The notes: generated by a model not told the origin, from the sequence alone. Shown: positions 18,051 to 28,041, numbered from the stretch's first letter. The stretch: DNA of 30,266 nucleotides from Dimorphilus gyrociliatus (GCA_904063045.1 CAJFCJ010000137.1:1-30266), one strand, 5' to 3'. Numbers and translations: made by a program.

Positions 18051-19059
18051 ATGGGTAAACACTATGATAAAATCACTATAGGTAAGATTATTGGGTATTT
18101 TGATAATAATTTAAGTCAGAGAGAAATAAGTAAAAAGCTGGGTATACCACAAAAAACCATATCAAATATACTCAAAAGAGAGTCTAATGGACAGGGTAGT
18201 AATAGAAAAATAGGCTCAGGGCGACCCAAACTTCTTTGCTATCAAGATTTTAATATTATTAAGAAATCACTAAAAAAAACCCTACTTCTTTCAGCTCCGA
18301 AATTAACTAAAATCTTATCAGAAGAAAGGAATATTAGCCCTAGTACCAAAACAGTAAGTCGTTTTTTGAAAGATCAAGGTTATATAGCTAAAACACCTAT
18401 CAACCCCCCCTTTTTGAGCCATTTACACAAATTGAAAAGATTTGACCAGGCGAAAAAGTGGCTATTTAATGGAAAAGAATACTGGAATGACGTGATTTTT
18501 AGCGATGAAGCTTCATTTTCTCTTTTCAATGATGCGGGGGCTTTTAAAGTCTGGCAAAACAATACAACAGCGCCTTTTATTAATCAAACTAAAAAATTTG
18601 GTTTTAAAAAGTTAATGGTATGGGGGTGTATGTCATATAATGGTGTGGGTACATTAGAATTTATTAATGGTACAATGGACGCCCCTTATTATGTATCTAT
18701 ACTAGCTTCGAATCTTCCTGCCAGCCTGAGAAAAATGGGACTTTCTACTTTTAAATTTCAGCAGGATAATGATCCTAAGCACAAAAGTGCACTAGCCATG
18801 GAATATTTTTGAACAAAAGGATATTGAAGTTCTACCGTGGTGTTGTCAAAGTCCTGATCTGAATCCTATAGAAACAATTTGGGCTATTATGAAGCATCGT
18901 CTTAGAGGAAAATCATTTCCCGATTTGAACACCTTAAAGGAGGAATTAACATCAATTTGGAATTCAATACCTCATGAAACATGTAGAAAACTAGTAAAAG
19001 GAATGCCAAACAGGCTTAAAGATGTGATAAGAAGCAAAGGAGGCCATATATCTTATTAA
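18051..19059 (+). pseudogene. Tc1-type DD34E transposase with one frameshift
   Basis: It starts at ATG 18051, three nt after CCC (18045-18047). The first frame (253 codons) carries a helix-turn-helix (LSQREISKKLGIPQKTISNI), the GSGRP hinge, the first Asp (IFSDEASF), the WGCMSYNGVG block and the second Asp (QQDNDPKH). It stops at 18810 because of a run of five T in GAATATTTTTGAAC. With four T the frame would read straight into EQKDIEVLPW and the final Glu (SPDLNPIETIW), ending SKGGHISY and TAA at 19057-19059. One homopolymer base therefore separates this from an intact transposase of about 335 residues. Sequencing error, mutation or slippage are all possible. Confidence 0.92.
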
Positions 19060-19350
19060 AAAACTTTGAGCCATTTTTTTTGTCCCATCATTGAAAGAAA
19101 AATATAAAATTATAAAAAAAACTATTTAATAAACGTTTAATAAAAAATTACAATTATGGATTAATGTTTATTATATCAATTGAGTATAACTCCACTAAAT
19201 GAGTTTTAACTGAAAAAGATAAATAATCTAGTTTTTGGGAATTTTATGTTTGAGCCATTTTTTTGTCCCCAACTGTATATAAACTAATTTTTCTGCTTAA
19301 TTTAAAGGGGATTATACCCCTACTAATTTGGTACAGTGGGGTGCGAATTT

Positions 19351-19633
19351 ATCGCACCCTAATTATAAGAAAAACTTAAAATATTATCGCACCCCAGCGA
19401 TAAAACATAAAAAGTCTTGTAAAATTTCAATAAAACAGTCTGGCCCATAATATTATACTGTTTAGATTGGTTCTAAGGCTTTATTCGATAGCTTTTAATT
19501 TTTTCTAACTTATTTCATGTTTAATTTTACTTTATGAGTTATCGCACCCATTTAATTTTTTTTTAATTTATACTAAAATTTTCCTATTTATTAAATATAT
19601 ATTTTATTTTACAATATAAATTTTAGCGCACCC
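19351..19633 (+). promoter_or_regulatory. Reiterated ATCGCACCC motifs upstream of the pogo transposase
   Basis: The motif occurs at 19351-19359 (as part of the palindrome GGGTGCGAATTTATCGCACCC, here written only for its arms), near 19386, at 19541-19549, and as AGCGCACCC at 19625-19633, ending exactly at the ATG. They match the core of the terminal repeats, so they are likely transposase-binding sites. The last one coincides with the CCC start signal. Confidence 0.6.
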
Positions 19634-21046
19634 ATGGAAAACTCTGGAAAAAAACTGACAATTAGAAAGAAAAAGGAAATTGCTCGAAAGATTGTAGAAA
19701 ATCCAAAATGGGGATATAAAAAAATAGCAAACAACTTTGATATTACTATTTCCCAGGCTAGAACAGTTAAAAATAATCTACATTTAATATTAGAACAAAA
19801 AGATTTACCAGAAAATAAAATAAGAATCACCAAAAATAATAAATATCAAGAGTTCTATAAACAACTTTTAGAGAAAATTAAAAAACTTAGAAAAGGTGGA
19901 TTTCCTATATCAAAAAATAATTTAAAAACCACCGCAAAAATTATTAAAAAAAATAATGCACAGTTTGAAGATATAAATATAACAAATTATTTTATACGCA
20001 AGTTTATCGAAGAAAACCAATTAAAGAGTGTTAAAATTCATCAGACAATATCAAAAGCTAACGAATCAGAAGTTGAAATTTTTTTGAAAGAGCTTGAATC
20101 AGTAAAACAATCATATTCTTCAGAGAACATTTTTAATAGTGATGAAACAAGTCTTTTTATTAAGCAACCAAACAACAGATCTTATATACAAAAAGATCAA
20201 AAATCAAATTCAAAAGGGATTTCAAAAATCAAAACACGGATATCGGTTTTATTGACAGTAAATATAAATGGTGATTTTTTGAGCACTTTAATCGTAGGAA
20301 ATTCAAAAAAGCCTAGAGCACTAAAGAATAAACCATTAGATAACATGAACATAAAATACACCTCAAATAAATCTGCTTGGGTTACTAAAGAAAACTTTTT
20401 TGTCTATTTTCAAGATATAAATGAAGAAATGAAACGATCAAAACAAAAGATATGCGTTGTTTTAGATAACTTTTCGGGACACAAGATCACCAATTTTTCT
20501 CATGTTAGATTTCTGTTTTTACCTTCTAATTCAACAAACCTATTACAACCTCTTGATATGGGAGTAATTAAATCATTCAAAGACAAATATTATAATTATC
20601 TAAAAACTGATATATTAAACAAACAAGGAATGTTAGACATGAACTATTGCGATTTAATAAAAAAAGTAAATATTTATGAAGTATTTATATGGGGTTCTCA
20701 AGCACTATTATCAATTCACAGAAAAACAGTTTTCAATTGCTGGATTAAAGCAAATCTGATTTGCAAAGATAAAAAAATTACGATCAGAGAAGACGATACA
20801 AAAGATGAAACAGAAAATTCAAGTTCTGATGAGATAGAAGTAAAAGAAAACCAGGTAGTTGACTTCAAAGAATTAGAAACAGAATATAAGGATGCAATTA
20901 TAAAAATAAACGAGGTAAGTAAGATATTGCTTGAGCACGACTATGAATCTTATGTAGATTTTATGCCTTTGAAACAAAAAATAGTTACCAAATTTTTATC
21001 TAAGCAAAAAAAGAATACATTAAAAGGTTTTTTAATTCCTCAATAA
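19634..21046 (+). CDS. pogo/Tigger-type transposase (CENP-B HTH, DDE_1)
   Basis: A 470-residue intact protein starting at ATG 19634, which touches CCC (GCGCACCCATGG). Residues ~1-55 form a Psq/pogo-like helix-turn-helix (WGYKKIANNFDITISQA). Residues ~70-140 match a CENP-B-type DNA-binding second domain (GGFPISKNNL). The DDE_1 core has D170 (FNSDETSLF), D278 (VLDNFSGH) and D308 (LLQPLDMGVIK). The DD29D spacing and the LPSNSTNLLQPLD block are typical of pogo/Tigger. The C-terminal ~90 residues are Lys/Glu-rich. It should bind the element's ends and move it into TA sites. No lesion was seen. Confidence 0.95.
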   Translation: MENSGKKLTIRKKKEIARKIVENPKWGYKKIANNFDITISQARTVKNNLHLILEQKDLPENKIRITKNNKYQEFYKQLLEKIKKLRKGGFPISKNNLKTTAKIIKKNNAQFEDINITNYFIRKFIEENQLKSVKIHQTISKANESEVEIFLKELESVKQSYSSENIFNSDETSLFIKQPNNRSYIQKDQKSNSKGISKIKTRISVLLTVNINGDFLSTLIVGNSKKPRALKNKPLDNMNIKYTSNKSAWVTKENFFVYFQDINEEMKRSKQKICVVLDNFSGHKITNFSHVRFLFLPSNSTNLLQPLDMGVIKSFKDKYYNYLKTDILNKQGMLDMNYCDLIKKVNIYEVFIWGSQALLSIHRKTVFNCWIKANLICKDKKITIREDDTKDETENSSSDEIEVKENQVVDFKELETEYKDAIIKINEVSKILLEHDYESYVDFMPLKQKIVTKFLSKQKKNTLKGFLIPQ

Positions 21047-21274
21047 ATTAATTTTTTGTTTAAATTTTTATCGCACCCTTTTTAGAGAAAGGGTGCGATA
21101 ACTTCGCATCCCACTGTAGTTGCACAATGAATCAGTGCTGCATGAAAAAAAAATTTTTTAAAATAAAAGCATTTAATTAAACATCAACTTACATAAAAAA
21201 CTCATCAACTAAAGCATCTGGGGATATATCCCCACCTTACCTTTCCAGGCATTGGTTCTCGGACGTCTTAAAGT

Positions 21275-24200
21275 TTAACTCTCCTGATTAGAAAGGCTAT
21301 AAGCCCTTCTCTTCAGGATAGCTTGAAGATACCTGGCTGTTGAGGCCAGGACCAAATAACACCGAGGACTATCGGCATCCCGCTCCCCTCCTAGGAGCAC
21401 CCCGACTGTGGTATCACGATCGAGGTTTTTGTTAAGTATTGAGGAGTATATTTCTATACTCCTCCAATCCTCTTCATATCCAGGGCAATCAAGAAGTAGG
21501 TGATAGATGTCTTCCTCTACTCCTCTCTTGCACACTGGACACTTAGAATAAAATTCACTGGATACCTTTCCTAGCATGACTATGCGAGGAACAAAGTGGA
21601 ATGCTCCTGCCCTCAGCTTGAGGAGAGCATACCATCCTGCGCCTCTGTACCTCAGGGATGCTCTGGGCAAATTCACATCAGTGATCCGCCACCTAACTCT
21701 TGTCCTTGAGATAATGCTAGAGTGTCTAGCAATTTTCCTACTCTCCAGACTCCACTTGGCAATAGAAGGAGCTTGCCTTGCCTCACTGTCTAGCGCAGTA
21801 GGTGCATACCTTTTGAGCCATCGGGTTGTACGCGTCACCCATGTTGTTTTCTTTGCTTTTATAGGATATTCAATGAAGCTACTCATGTATGTACGTGAGT
21901 ATCTCCACTTCCTACAGGCTCTGGTTCGCATCCTGGCAGCGAACACATCGACCATCTCTATGCATAAATCCTTATACATTGATAGTCCATTGAACGTCTT
22001 GGAGACATTCATTGCCATTGCTACTCCATTGCCCATAATCCTCTGCAGTCTTCTGCATCAAGTGGAGCTCATACCAATCATTTCTACACCATAGGTTACG
22101 ATTGGCATGAGTACTCCTCTAAGGACCCGTATCTTGTGGTACATTCTAATGGAGGGATTGCCCAAGAGGGTTTGACACTGAAGTAGTGCCAATCGTCCCT
22201 GCTCCACTCTCCTATCCAGATGAGCATCATCACCCAGGTCATTGGATATCTGGATACCAAGGTAGGTATAGGACTGCACCATCGGAATCACTTGATTACC
22301 ATAGTGTATGTCACCATCTACCAGTGGCTGGGACGCTCCTACTATCATGTATCCATTGACATTTTCATATGCTACACCACTGTTGTAGCTTGATGAGGTT
22401 GAACGCCATATCCTCCGCGCTTTCTGCTAGCAGTATGGTGTTGTTGGCGAAGAGCAGTCCAGGTACTCTTTCAGCCAACCCATCTACCTCTACACCTCTC
22501 ATTCCTGAGAAAATGTCATTAATATAGAGATTGAATAGGAGGGAGAGAGTGGACAACCTTGTCTCAGCCCCACAGTATAGTCGAAGCTATCTGTCACAGA
22601 GTCCCCTATTCGTACTCTACACTGCACATTCCTGTACAGTCTGCTAACAAATGCGCGGTAGCATGCAGAGACTCCAATATCTGCCATCTTACCAAGCAGT
22701 TTATCGTGAGGCACCATGTCATAGGCTTTCTTAAAGTCTATGAATAGTACAAAGGTGTCCTTACCTTTTATTTTTCTTCTCTTTAGAAGCTCTGTGAGTG
22801 TGGATGCTTGTGTTACGCATTCCTCGAGACTTCTGAATCCTGCCTGGTATCTACCTAGGAGATTACTCTCTTCCACCTCTTGTCTCATTTCCATTTCTAC
22901 TATCTTGGTAGCAATCTTGAGTTGGGAAGAGATTAAGGAGATCCCCCTGTAGTTGGAAGGATCACTCCTCTCTCCTTTCTTGAAGATAGGAACAATGATG
23001 CTAACATTGTCCCTAGAGGGAATGTCTTGGTTAATCAGTTCATTCATCTGAGAAACCATTGCTTTAGCCATTAAGCTACTTCCCTCTCTATCACCCTCCA
23101 GGAGCTTGTAGAACTCTGATGGTATCTCGTCTGCTCCTGGCGCCTTGTTTCGCGGTGTTACTTTGGTTGCTAAACGTACTTCAGGCCATTTTACGGTGAT
23201 AGATCCTTGTATTACTGGGATGTCCCTATATTGACCTTGTGAGAGTGACTTGAAATAGCTGTACCAGGAGTTTAGGATTTGATCCTTGGTGACTGCTAAC
23301 TTATTAGTCTGTGGATCTCTGATAGAAGCGTTACTGACTGCGCCTCTTACAGCTCCTCTGAGGGAGTTGATCCACCTCCACATGTCCCGAGACCTGTTGG
23401 CAGTCGTAAGGTCTATGCCTTTCTGGACATACCTATCCCAGTTTTTCTTTCGACAGGCTAGTATGAGTTTTTTGGATCTAGTCCATAGTTCCTCATACTT
23501 AGCTTTGTCTTCTTCGGTGTTCAATCCTGATGCTCTCAGCTTCCTTCGCTGGTCAATGCATCTGATTGTCACCTTATCGAGGATAACTGACCTCTTCTCC
23601 TCTTTGAAGTCATAGAGGTTGAGATTATTCAGTATCCTCTTTGCAGTGGGTACCATCTCTGGCTCATCTGTCCAGTGCTTATGATGGATGATCCTTTCCC
23701 ACTGCTGGGCCATTCTTTTCCTGCTTACTATACTCTTTGGCTGTTCAGCAGGTACTTGAAGCCCTGTGATCTTGATTAGAACTGGCTTATGATCAGACAG
23801 ATCCCAGTTCTCGACCACTTGTTGACTAATAGGGCTTTCACCTTTAGTCTGGACGAGGAAGTCTATCGGAAATCCTCGTCTGTTCCGTCGACTCTCCATC
23901 GAGTCCTCCTCGTCATGGTGAGAATTTCAGGGTTAGCAAGGGGATTTGCTCCGCTAATAACCTCTTCTGCACAGTATCAGGCTTGGAGTTCCAGTCCCCT
24001 ACGGTGACCACCTCGTCAAACCGATCCTTGTGCTTCTCAGCAACGCACCAAAGTCTCTTGTATGCCTGCTTGCGGTTATCGAGTCCGTGAGGAATGTATA
24101 CATTGATGCACAGTACCTTCTTAGGTCTTGTGTCAAGAGCAACTGCTATGAAGTTGCTATCTACATGGACTAGGGTGGACTGGTTCCTAATCCCGTTCCT

Positions 24201-24655
24201 GACAGCAAGGAATAGTCCTCGCTTGCCAGTCGTCCTCTTTGTCTGAGGAGTATATGGTGTAGCCACCTATCTTAGGTGTTCTGCCTGCCCATAGAGTCTC
24301 CTGTATGGCTACAATGTCAGGCTTCTCGCGCGACAGGTATAGCCATATCTCAGACAATTTGGTTCGGATGCCCATTGATGTTATAGCTAAGGATCTTGAG
24401 AGTTTCGATCTCTTGCTTAGGACATCGTGTGGTCTTACTCCGACCTTTGGTGGACTCCTTGATCCACCAATTCTCTCTTCTAGCTAAGGCTTTTAGCCTA
24501 TCATTGCTAACAAGAGGCTGTTTGTTGACTATTACATCTAGTCTTTGGCAACCATTTGGTTGCCTTATTCGCTTCACCTTGGCCTGCTTGAGGCCGAGGG
24601 TGTTTTCAAGCTTGGAGCTCACCAGGTCCCTTTGACCCATGGGAGCTCCCCACAA
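21275..24655 (-). pseudogene. LINE ORF2: endonuclease-reverse transcriptase, multiply frameshifted
   Basis: Blocks in order on the minus strand are as follows. APE endonuclease: LKILSYNING near 24400, KPDIVAIQETLW near 24310, VVTVGDWNSKPD near 23990. Reverse transcriptase: KAPGADEIPSEFYKLL near 23130, YRGISLISSQ near 22945, FIDFKKAYD motif A near 22735, GLRQGCPLS motif B near 22570, LLFANNTILLAES motif C near 22440, YTYLGIQIS near 22260. C-terminal CCHC (CPVCKRGVEEDIYHLLLDC) near 21520. Motif C normally reads F/YADD; here both Asp codons are Asn, so the polymerase would be dead even without the frameshifts (near 24360, 24250, 23905, 22550, 22360 and 22045). It is a fossil copy. Confidence 0.88.
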
Positions 24656-24789
24656 ACATACTTTCTTCCAGTCTCTAGGCTCTTATTCCCAGCCCCTGGT
24701 AAGCCAGGCTGGCGGCCATTCATGATCGTCGGGCTGAGTCAACCTTCTCAGCCCGGTAAAAGAACCTTTCTGGGTTCTCTAAACCCCTT

Positions 24790-25680
24790 CAGGGGTGGCC
24801 TTGTCCAACACCCTGGAAAATGCTATGTTTGGGCCTCTTTGGCCATTAAGTAGACATTGTGGCTCCTCGCCCTTCGGAGCCACTCCTCGAGCTGGGCCCC
24901 TTTTGGGTGCCTCAGCATGACGAAGCCTTCATTGATCAGCGCAGCATAAACCCTCTTTATTGTGAGGTTAGCTGCTCTGATCTCCAGCTTGTCCATCCAT
25001 GTCCTCACCTGACAGGTCATGGATATTCTTATTTCTTTTCTTTAGAATCTCCATCACCTGTTCAGGTGAGGTAAAGACTGGTACCTGCAGATATGCATAC
25101 TTCCAGTATGACTTCATATCGGAAGGCACCAGGCCCTTCTTTGTCATTTTTTTAGTATTCTTTGCACCTATTGCTTTTTTTACTTTGGTTTTTACTATTT
25201 TTTTTTTATCTCTCTTTTCTTATTTCCTATTTTTTTTACTTTTTTTTTATTATTTTTTTTTCAGCTTTTTTTCATTTCTTATTTTTTTTACGCTGCAATT
25301 TATTTTAGTATTTTTTTTGTACTATTTTTCATGAGGAAGGAGTCTAGATCACTTATGAAGTCATCTAGACTCATTTCCTTCTTTATTTTTTTATGGTTGT
25401 CCTAGAAGAGGAGGGACTTTTCCTCTTCATAGGTTTTATAGTCTTATGATTTTTTTCCTCATTTTTTTTATTATCAACATTTTTACTTTGTTTTTTTTAT
25501 TATAAAATTTTTTTTCTTTATTTTTTTATTATTAATAGTTTTTTTTTCCTTTTTTTTAATTTTATCCTGTTTTACTTTCAGGACCTCCAAAGCTTTCTGA
25601 AGGCGGCTAATGTTAAACATTAGCTCTTTTTCTCTCGTTTCATTGTACTTTTTTTGTTTTTTAGTAAGATATTCTTCCTA
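24790..25680 (-). pseudogene. LINE ORF1: lysine-rich, coiled-coil protein, broken
   Basis: On the minus strand an open frame begins after a TAG near 25680 and reads EEYLTKKQKKYNETREKE, then a heptad-like stretch (LMFNISRLQKALEVLKVKQ), then long Lys runs encoded by poly-A. Further blocks in other frames include KPMKRKSPSSSR, MSLDDFISDLDSF, more poly-Lys, and MTKKGLVPSDMKSYWKYAYL followed by SPEQVMEILKKRNKN, then a region ending near 24790. A basic, coiled-coil ORF1 fits an RNA-binding partner of a LINE. The many A-runs make frame slippage and sequencing errors likely, so the exact ORF cannot be fixed. No zinc knuckle was found. Confidence 0.6.
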
Positions 25681-25710
25681 GATTGGATTACCCTTGCATT
25701 GCATTACTCA

Positions 25711-25822
25711 AAAATTTTTTTTAAAATAAAAGCATTTAATAAACCACATAACCTACATAAAAAACTCACCACTACTGCTAAGAAAAAGTTTTAGCTACAC
25801 ATCTACTAAAGCCACTTGGGAT
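25711..25822 (-). repeat. LINE 3' tail, copy B (5'-truncated insertion)
   Basis: 112 bp matching the 3' end of LINE copies A and C (AATTTTTTTTAAAATAAAAG ... CCACTTGGGATA). It is a minimal, dead-on-arrival insertion. Its 3' end abuts the 5' end of copy A and its inner side abuts the tail of copy C; the offset between B and C is 114 bp. Confidence 0.8.
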
Positions 25823-26215
25823 AAAAAAATTTTTTTAAAATAAAAGCATTTAATAAACCACATAACCTACATAAAAAACTCACCACTACTGCTAAGAGAA
25901 AGTTTCAGCTACACATCTACTAAAGCCACTTGGGATATATCCCTGCCATACCCTTCCGGGCTTCGACTCTCGGAGGTCTTGAGGAGTGGCTATTACCACT
26001 CCCCACAGTTTGCGGACAGGCCTGCTCCCTTCAGAGCTAGCACCCACCCATTCCACATACACCTTGCGGTGCCTGCAGCGCGACACCTGTGCATCTCGAG
26101 TTACGGCAACAGCTGCACAGGCCACCGAGGACTATCGGCATCCCGTTCCCCTCCTAGGAACACCTCCATCCAGCTACCCGAAGACAGAGGTTTTTGGTTG
26201 TTGTCTGACTCTTAG
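25823..26215 (-). mobile_element. LINE 3' end, copy C (partial)
   Basis: The same tail as copies A and B, then GGGATATATCCC and GACTCTCGGAGGTCTT, which match the 3' region of copy A. At 26125-26160 the sequence CACCGAGGACTATCGGCATC matches the end of ORF2 in copy A. Homology becomes weak beyond about 26200. The encoded C-terminus differs from copy A and carries frame breaks. It is the rDNA-proximal member of a head-to-tail set of three. Confidence 0.75.
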
Positions 26216-27084
26216 CTACTCATAATCACTGCTTACTGGACTTAGGTCTCTGCCAGTTATACTCAACATCTACACTTCAATCAGCTTGCCTATCTTCATG
26301 GCAAGGAGCTTAATCATTGCATCTCCATTCCTAACTCGTTCTGGCGAGCGGGTCCAGCTAGGCCATCCAGATACCTCTTCTATTGCCAGACTCCGCTATG
26401 ATAACTAACTCTACATGGTACTCCTGCCGACCACTTCTACTTTGTTTGCGGCGCTGACCTAGGCAGGGTCTGGGGCGTTCCTTTGCTTGGGCAATCCCCG
26501 GCCGTGGGTCGTGAGGACTTCGACCCAGTCGTGCAGATACCTTCCCATCCTGAGTGATCCTACCGTCACTGTGTCAGGGGTGTCTACTCATACCCAACCA
26601 CAGGCAGGCTCACTGACTTCCCTGTCTCTGCCTCATACACTAGCCTTCACTAAGCTCTTCAGCTCATCTGCCTTCGAGTCACTACATGGTACTCTGCACA
26701 CCCCACCTCACTACTAGTCACGTATCCTACTACGCTAGTTTTATAGTATCTTACCAAGGAGTATCCTCACAGTATGAACTCAGACCCAGATAGATTGTGG
26801 GTATCTGGGGCGTTCCTAGTATCCATGCTTGCACTGTCATTAGCCGTCTCCCGACGTTACCAAGACGAACCACGTGGAGGTTACAGTGCTGTCGTCTCTA
26901 GTTTTATAGTATCTTACCAAGGAGTATCCTCACAGTATGAACTCAGACCCAGATAGATTGAGGGTATCTGGGGGTGCCTAGTATCCATGCTTGCACTGTC
27001 ATTAGCCGTCTCCCGACGTTACCAAGACGAACCACGTGGAGGTTACAGTGCTGTCGTCTCCTCACTGACTTTCCCTGTCTCTCT
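26216..27084. other. Spacer between the LINE tail and LSU rRNA 3' end
   Basis: GC-rich relative to the left half of the window, with no recognisable gene; ORFs here are not protein-like. It probably combines unrecognised LINE sequence and rDNA spacer downstream of the LSU gene. It contains a 163-bp tandem duplication at 26735-27059. No clear terminator signal was recognised. Confidence 0.55.
26735..27059. repeat. 163-bp tandem duplication next to LSU rRNA
   Basis: Two head-to-tail copies start at CTAGTTTTATAGTATCTTAC (26735 and 26898) and end in GGTTACAGTGCTGTCGTCTC. They differ by only a few bases (for example GTGGG versus GAGGG). The near identity implies a recent duplication or homogenisation of the rDNA spacer. 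Confidence 0.9.
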
Positions 27085-27370
27085 AGACAAACTTTCAATT
27101 TCTACAATGTGTAGGATAGAACGACGGTAAGGACTGCGCCGTGCCTCAAATGCTCGCTTGCGGTCGCACCTTACAGCAGGCCGTCCATGTCGTGTCGTTT
27201 TCACGTCCGCCTTCCGACCTTGGGCCCGGTTTCTAGCTTAGAGGCTTTCAGCTATACTCCGGTAGACGTAGCTCCGCGACATGCCCGTCCGGACAATCGC
27301 TCCACCAGTGGTCTCATAGGTCCTTCCTTTCGTACTACTCCCTACTCCCCGCAGTCGTCTGTAGGTAGGA

Positions 27371-27417
<47 letters not shown>

Positions 27418-28002
27418 ATTAGTGGGTGAACAATCCAACACTTCGGCGCTCCTGCACGCCGATGGTAGGAAGAGCCGACATCGAAGAATCAAAAAGCCGC
27501 GTCGCTTTCTGCGCTCGACGGCCACAAGCCAGTTATCCCTGCGGTAACTTTTCTGTCACCCACCTCACAACTGCGGTGTCAAGGTGGGATCCCTAGGCCT
27601 GGGTTTCCCCGCACGTACTCATCATCGTACGCTCAAGCACTCTCAAGCCCTTATGCTCCACGCGGGTTTTCCCGTCCCGCTGCGAGTACCTTCGGTCAGC
27701 TGCGTTCTGCTCCTGCAGCTGTGCCGCCCCAGCCAAACAGTCCATCTAGCATCCATCCCCGAGGGTGTGCCATGAGCTCCGACGCGTAGTGGTCTTTCAC
27801 TTCCGCGTTGCCGCTCCCACCTCCCTACATCACGTCGCAGCTCACCGCTCTGCTACACTACTGTGAAGCTCAACAGGGTCTTCTTTCCCCGCCTACATCG
27901 CCAAGCCCGTTCCCTTGGCACGTGGGTTCGCTAGTCTGCAGGTAGGGACAGTGGGAATCTCGTCTTTCCATTCATGCGCGTCACCAATTAAGTGACGAGG
28001 CG

Positions 28003-28041
<39 letters not shown>

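Larger units (their letters stand above)
17771..19275 (+). mobile_element. Tc1-type transposon #3
   Basis: The ends CAGTTGGGGACAAAAAAATG and reverse complement are flanked by TA (17769-17770 and 19276-19277). The inverted repeats are about 215 bp. Each holds two copies of GGACAAAAAAATGGCTCAA-like sequence (outer at 17779, inner at 17961; about 184 bp apart). It has one plus-strand transposase disrupted by a single extra T. It is inserted into the Ginger-A fragment. Confidence 0.93.
19334..21116 (+). mobile_element. Intact pogo/Tigger-type transposon
   Basis: The ends CAGTGGG(G/A)TGCGAA and reverse complement are flanked by TA (19332-19333 and 21117-21118). Total length is 1783 bp with one intact DDE_1 transposase. 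A 9-bp motif, ATCGCACCC or its complement, recurs at 19351, about 19386, 19541 and 19625 (as AGCGCACCC) on the left and at 21070 and 21091 on the right. It is inserted in the Ginger-A fragment. Intact ends, gene and duplication suggest a young element. Confidence 0.94.
17752..21160 (+). mobile_element. Ginger-A end fragment interrupted by Tc1 #3 and pogo
   Basis: Three pieces join into one stretch matching the right inverted repeat of Ginger-A (8787-8887): TATATTAAAAAACTTA at ~17755-17770, then 19276-19333 (CTGCTTAATTTAAAGGGG and onward), then 21117-~21155 (GTTGCACAATGAATCAGTGC). Tc1 #3 sits in the first junction and the pogo element in the second, each with a TA duplication. The 3' end of the LINE follows where the Ginger homology stops. 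It contains no coding sequence. It is either a truncated Ginger copy or a non-autonomous end. Confidence 0.85.
21150..25710 (-). mobile_element. Decayed non-LTR (LINE) retrotransposon, copy A
   Basis: It reads on the minus strand from ~25710 to ~21150, with a lysine-rich ORF1, an ORF2 with APE-type endonuclease, reverse transcriptase and C-terminal zinc knuckle, and a 3' tail that also ends copies B and C (AGCATTTAAT ... CATAAAAAACTCA on the plus strand). ORF2 needs six or more frame changes. Its base composition is far richer in G+C than the DNA to the left. The 3' end joins the Ginger-A fragment and the 5' end joins the tail of copy B. No RNase H domain was recognised. The clade is not assigned; features are jockey/R1-like. 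Confidence 0.85.

Noticed and set aside
1-21150. tRNA genes
   Set aside because: No convincing cloverleaf with TTC-A/G box-B-like sequence was recognised by eye in the intergenic stretches; a covariance-model scan would be needed to exclude them.
21576-22094. 172-codon plus-strand ORF
   Set aside because: Antisense shadow of LINE ORF2.
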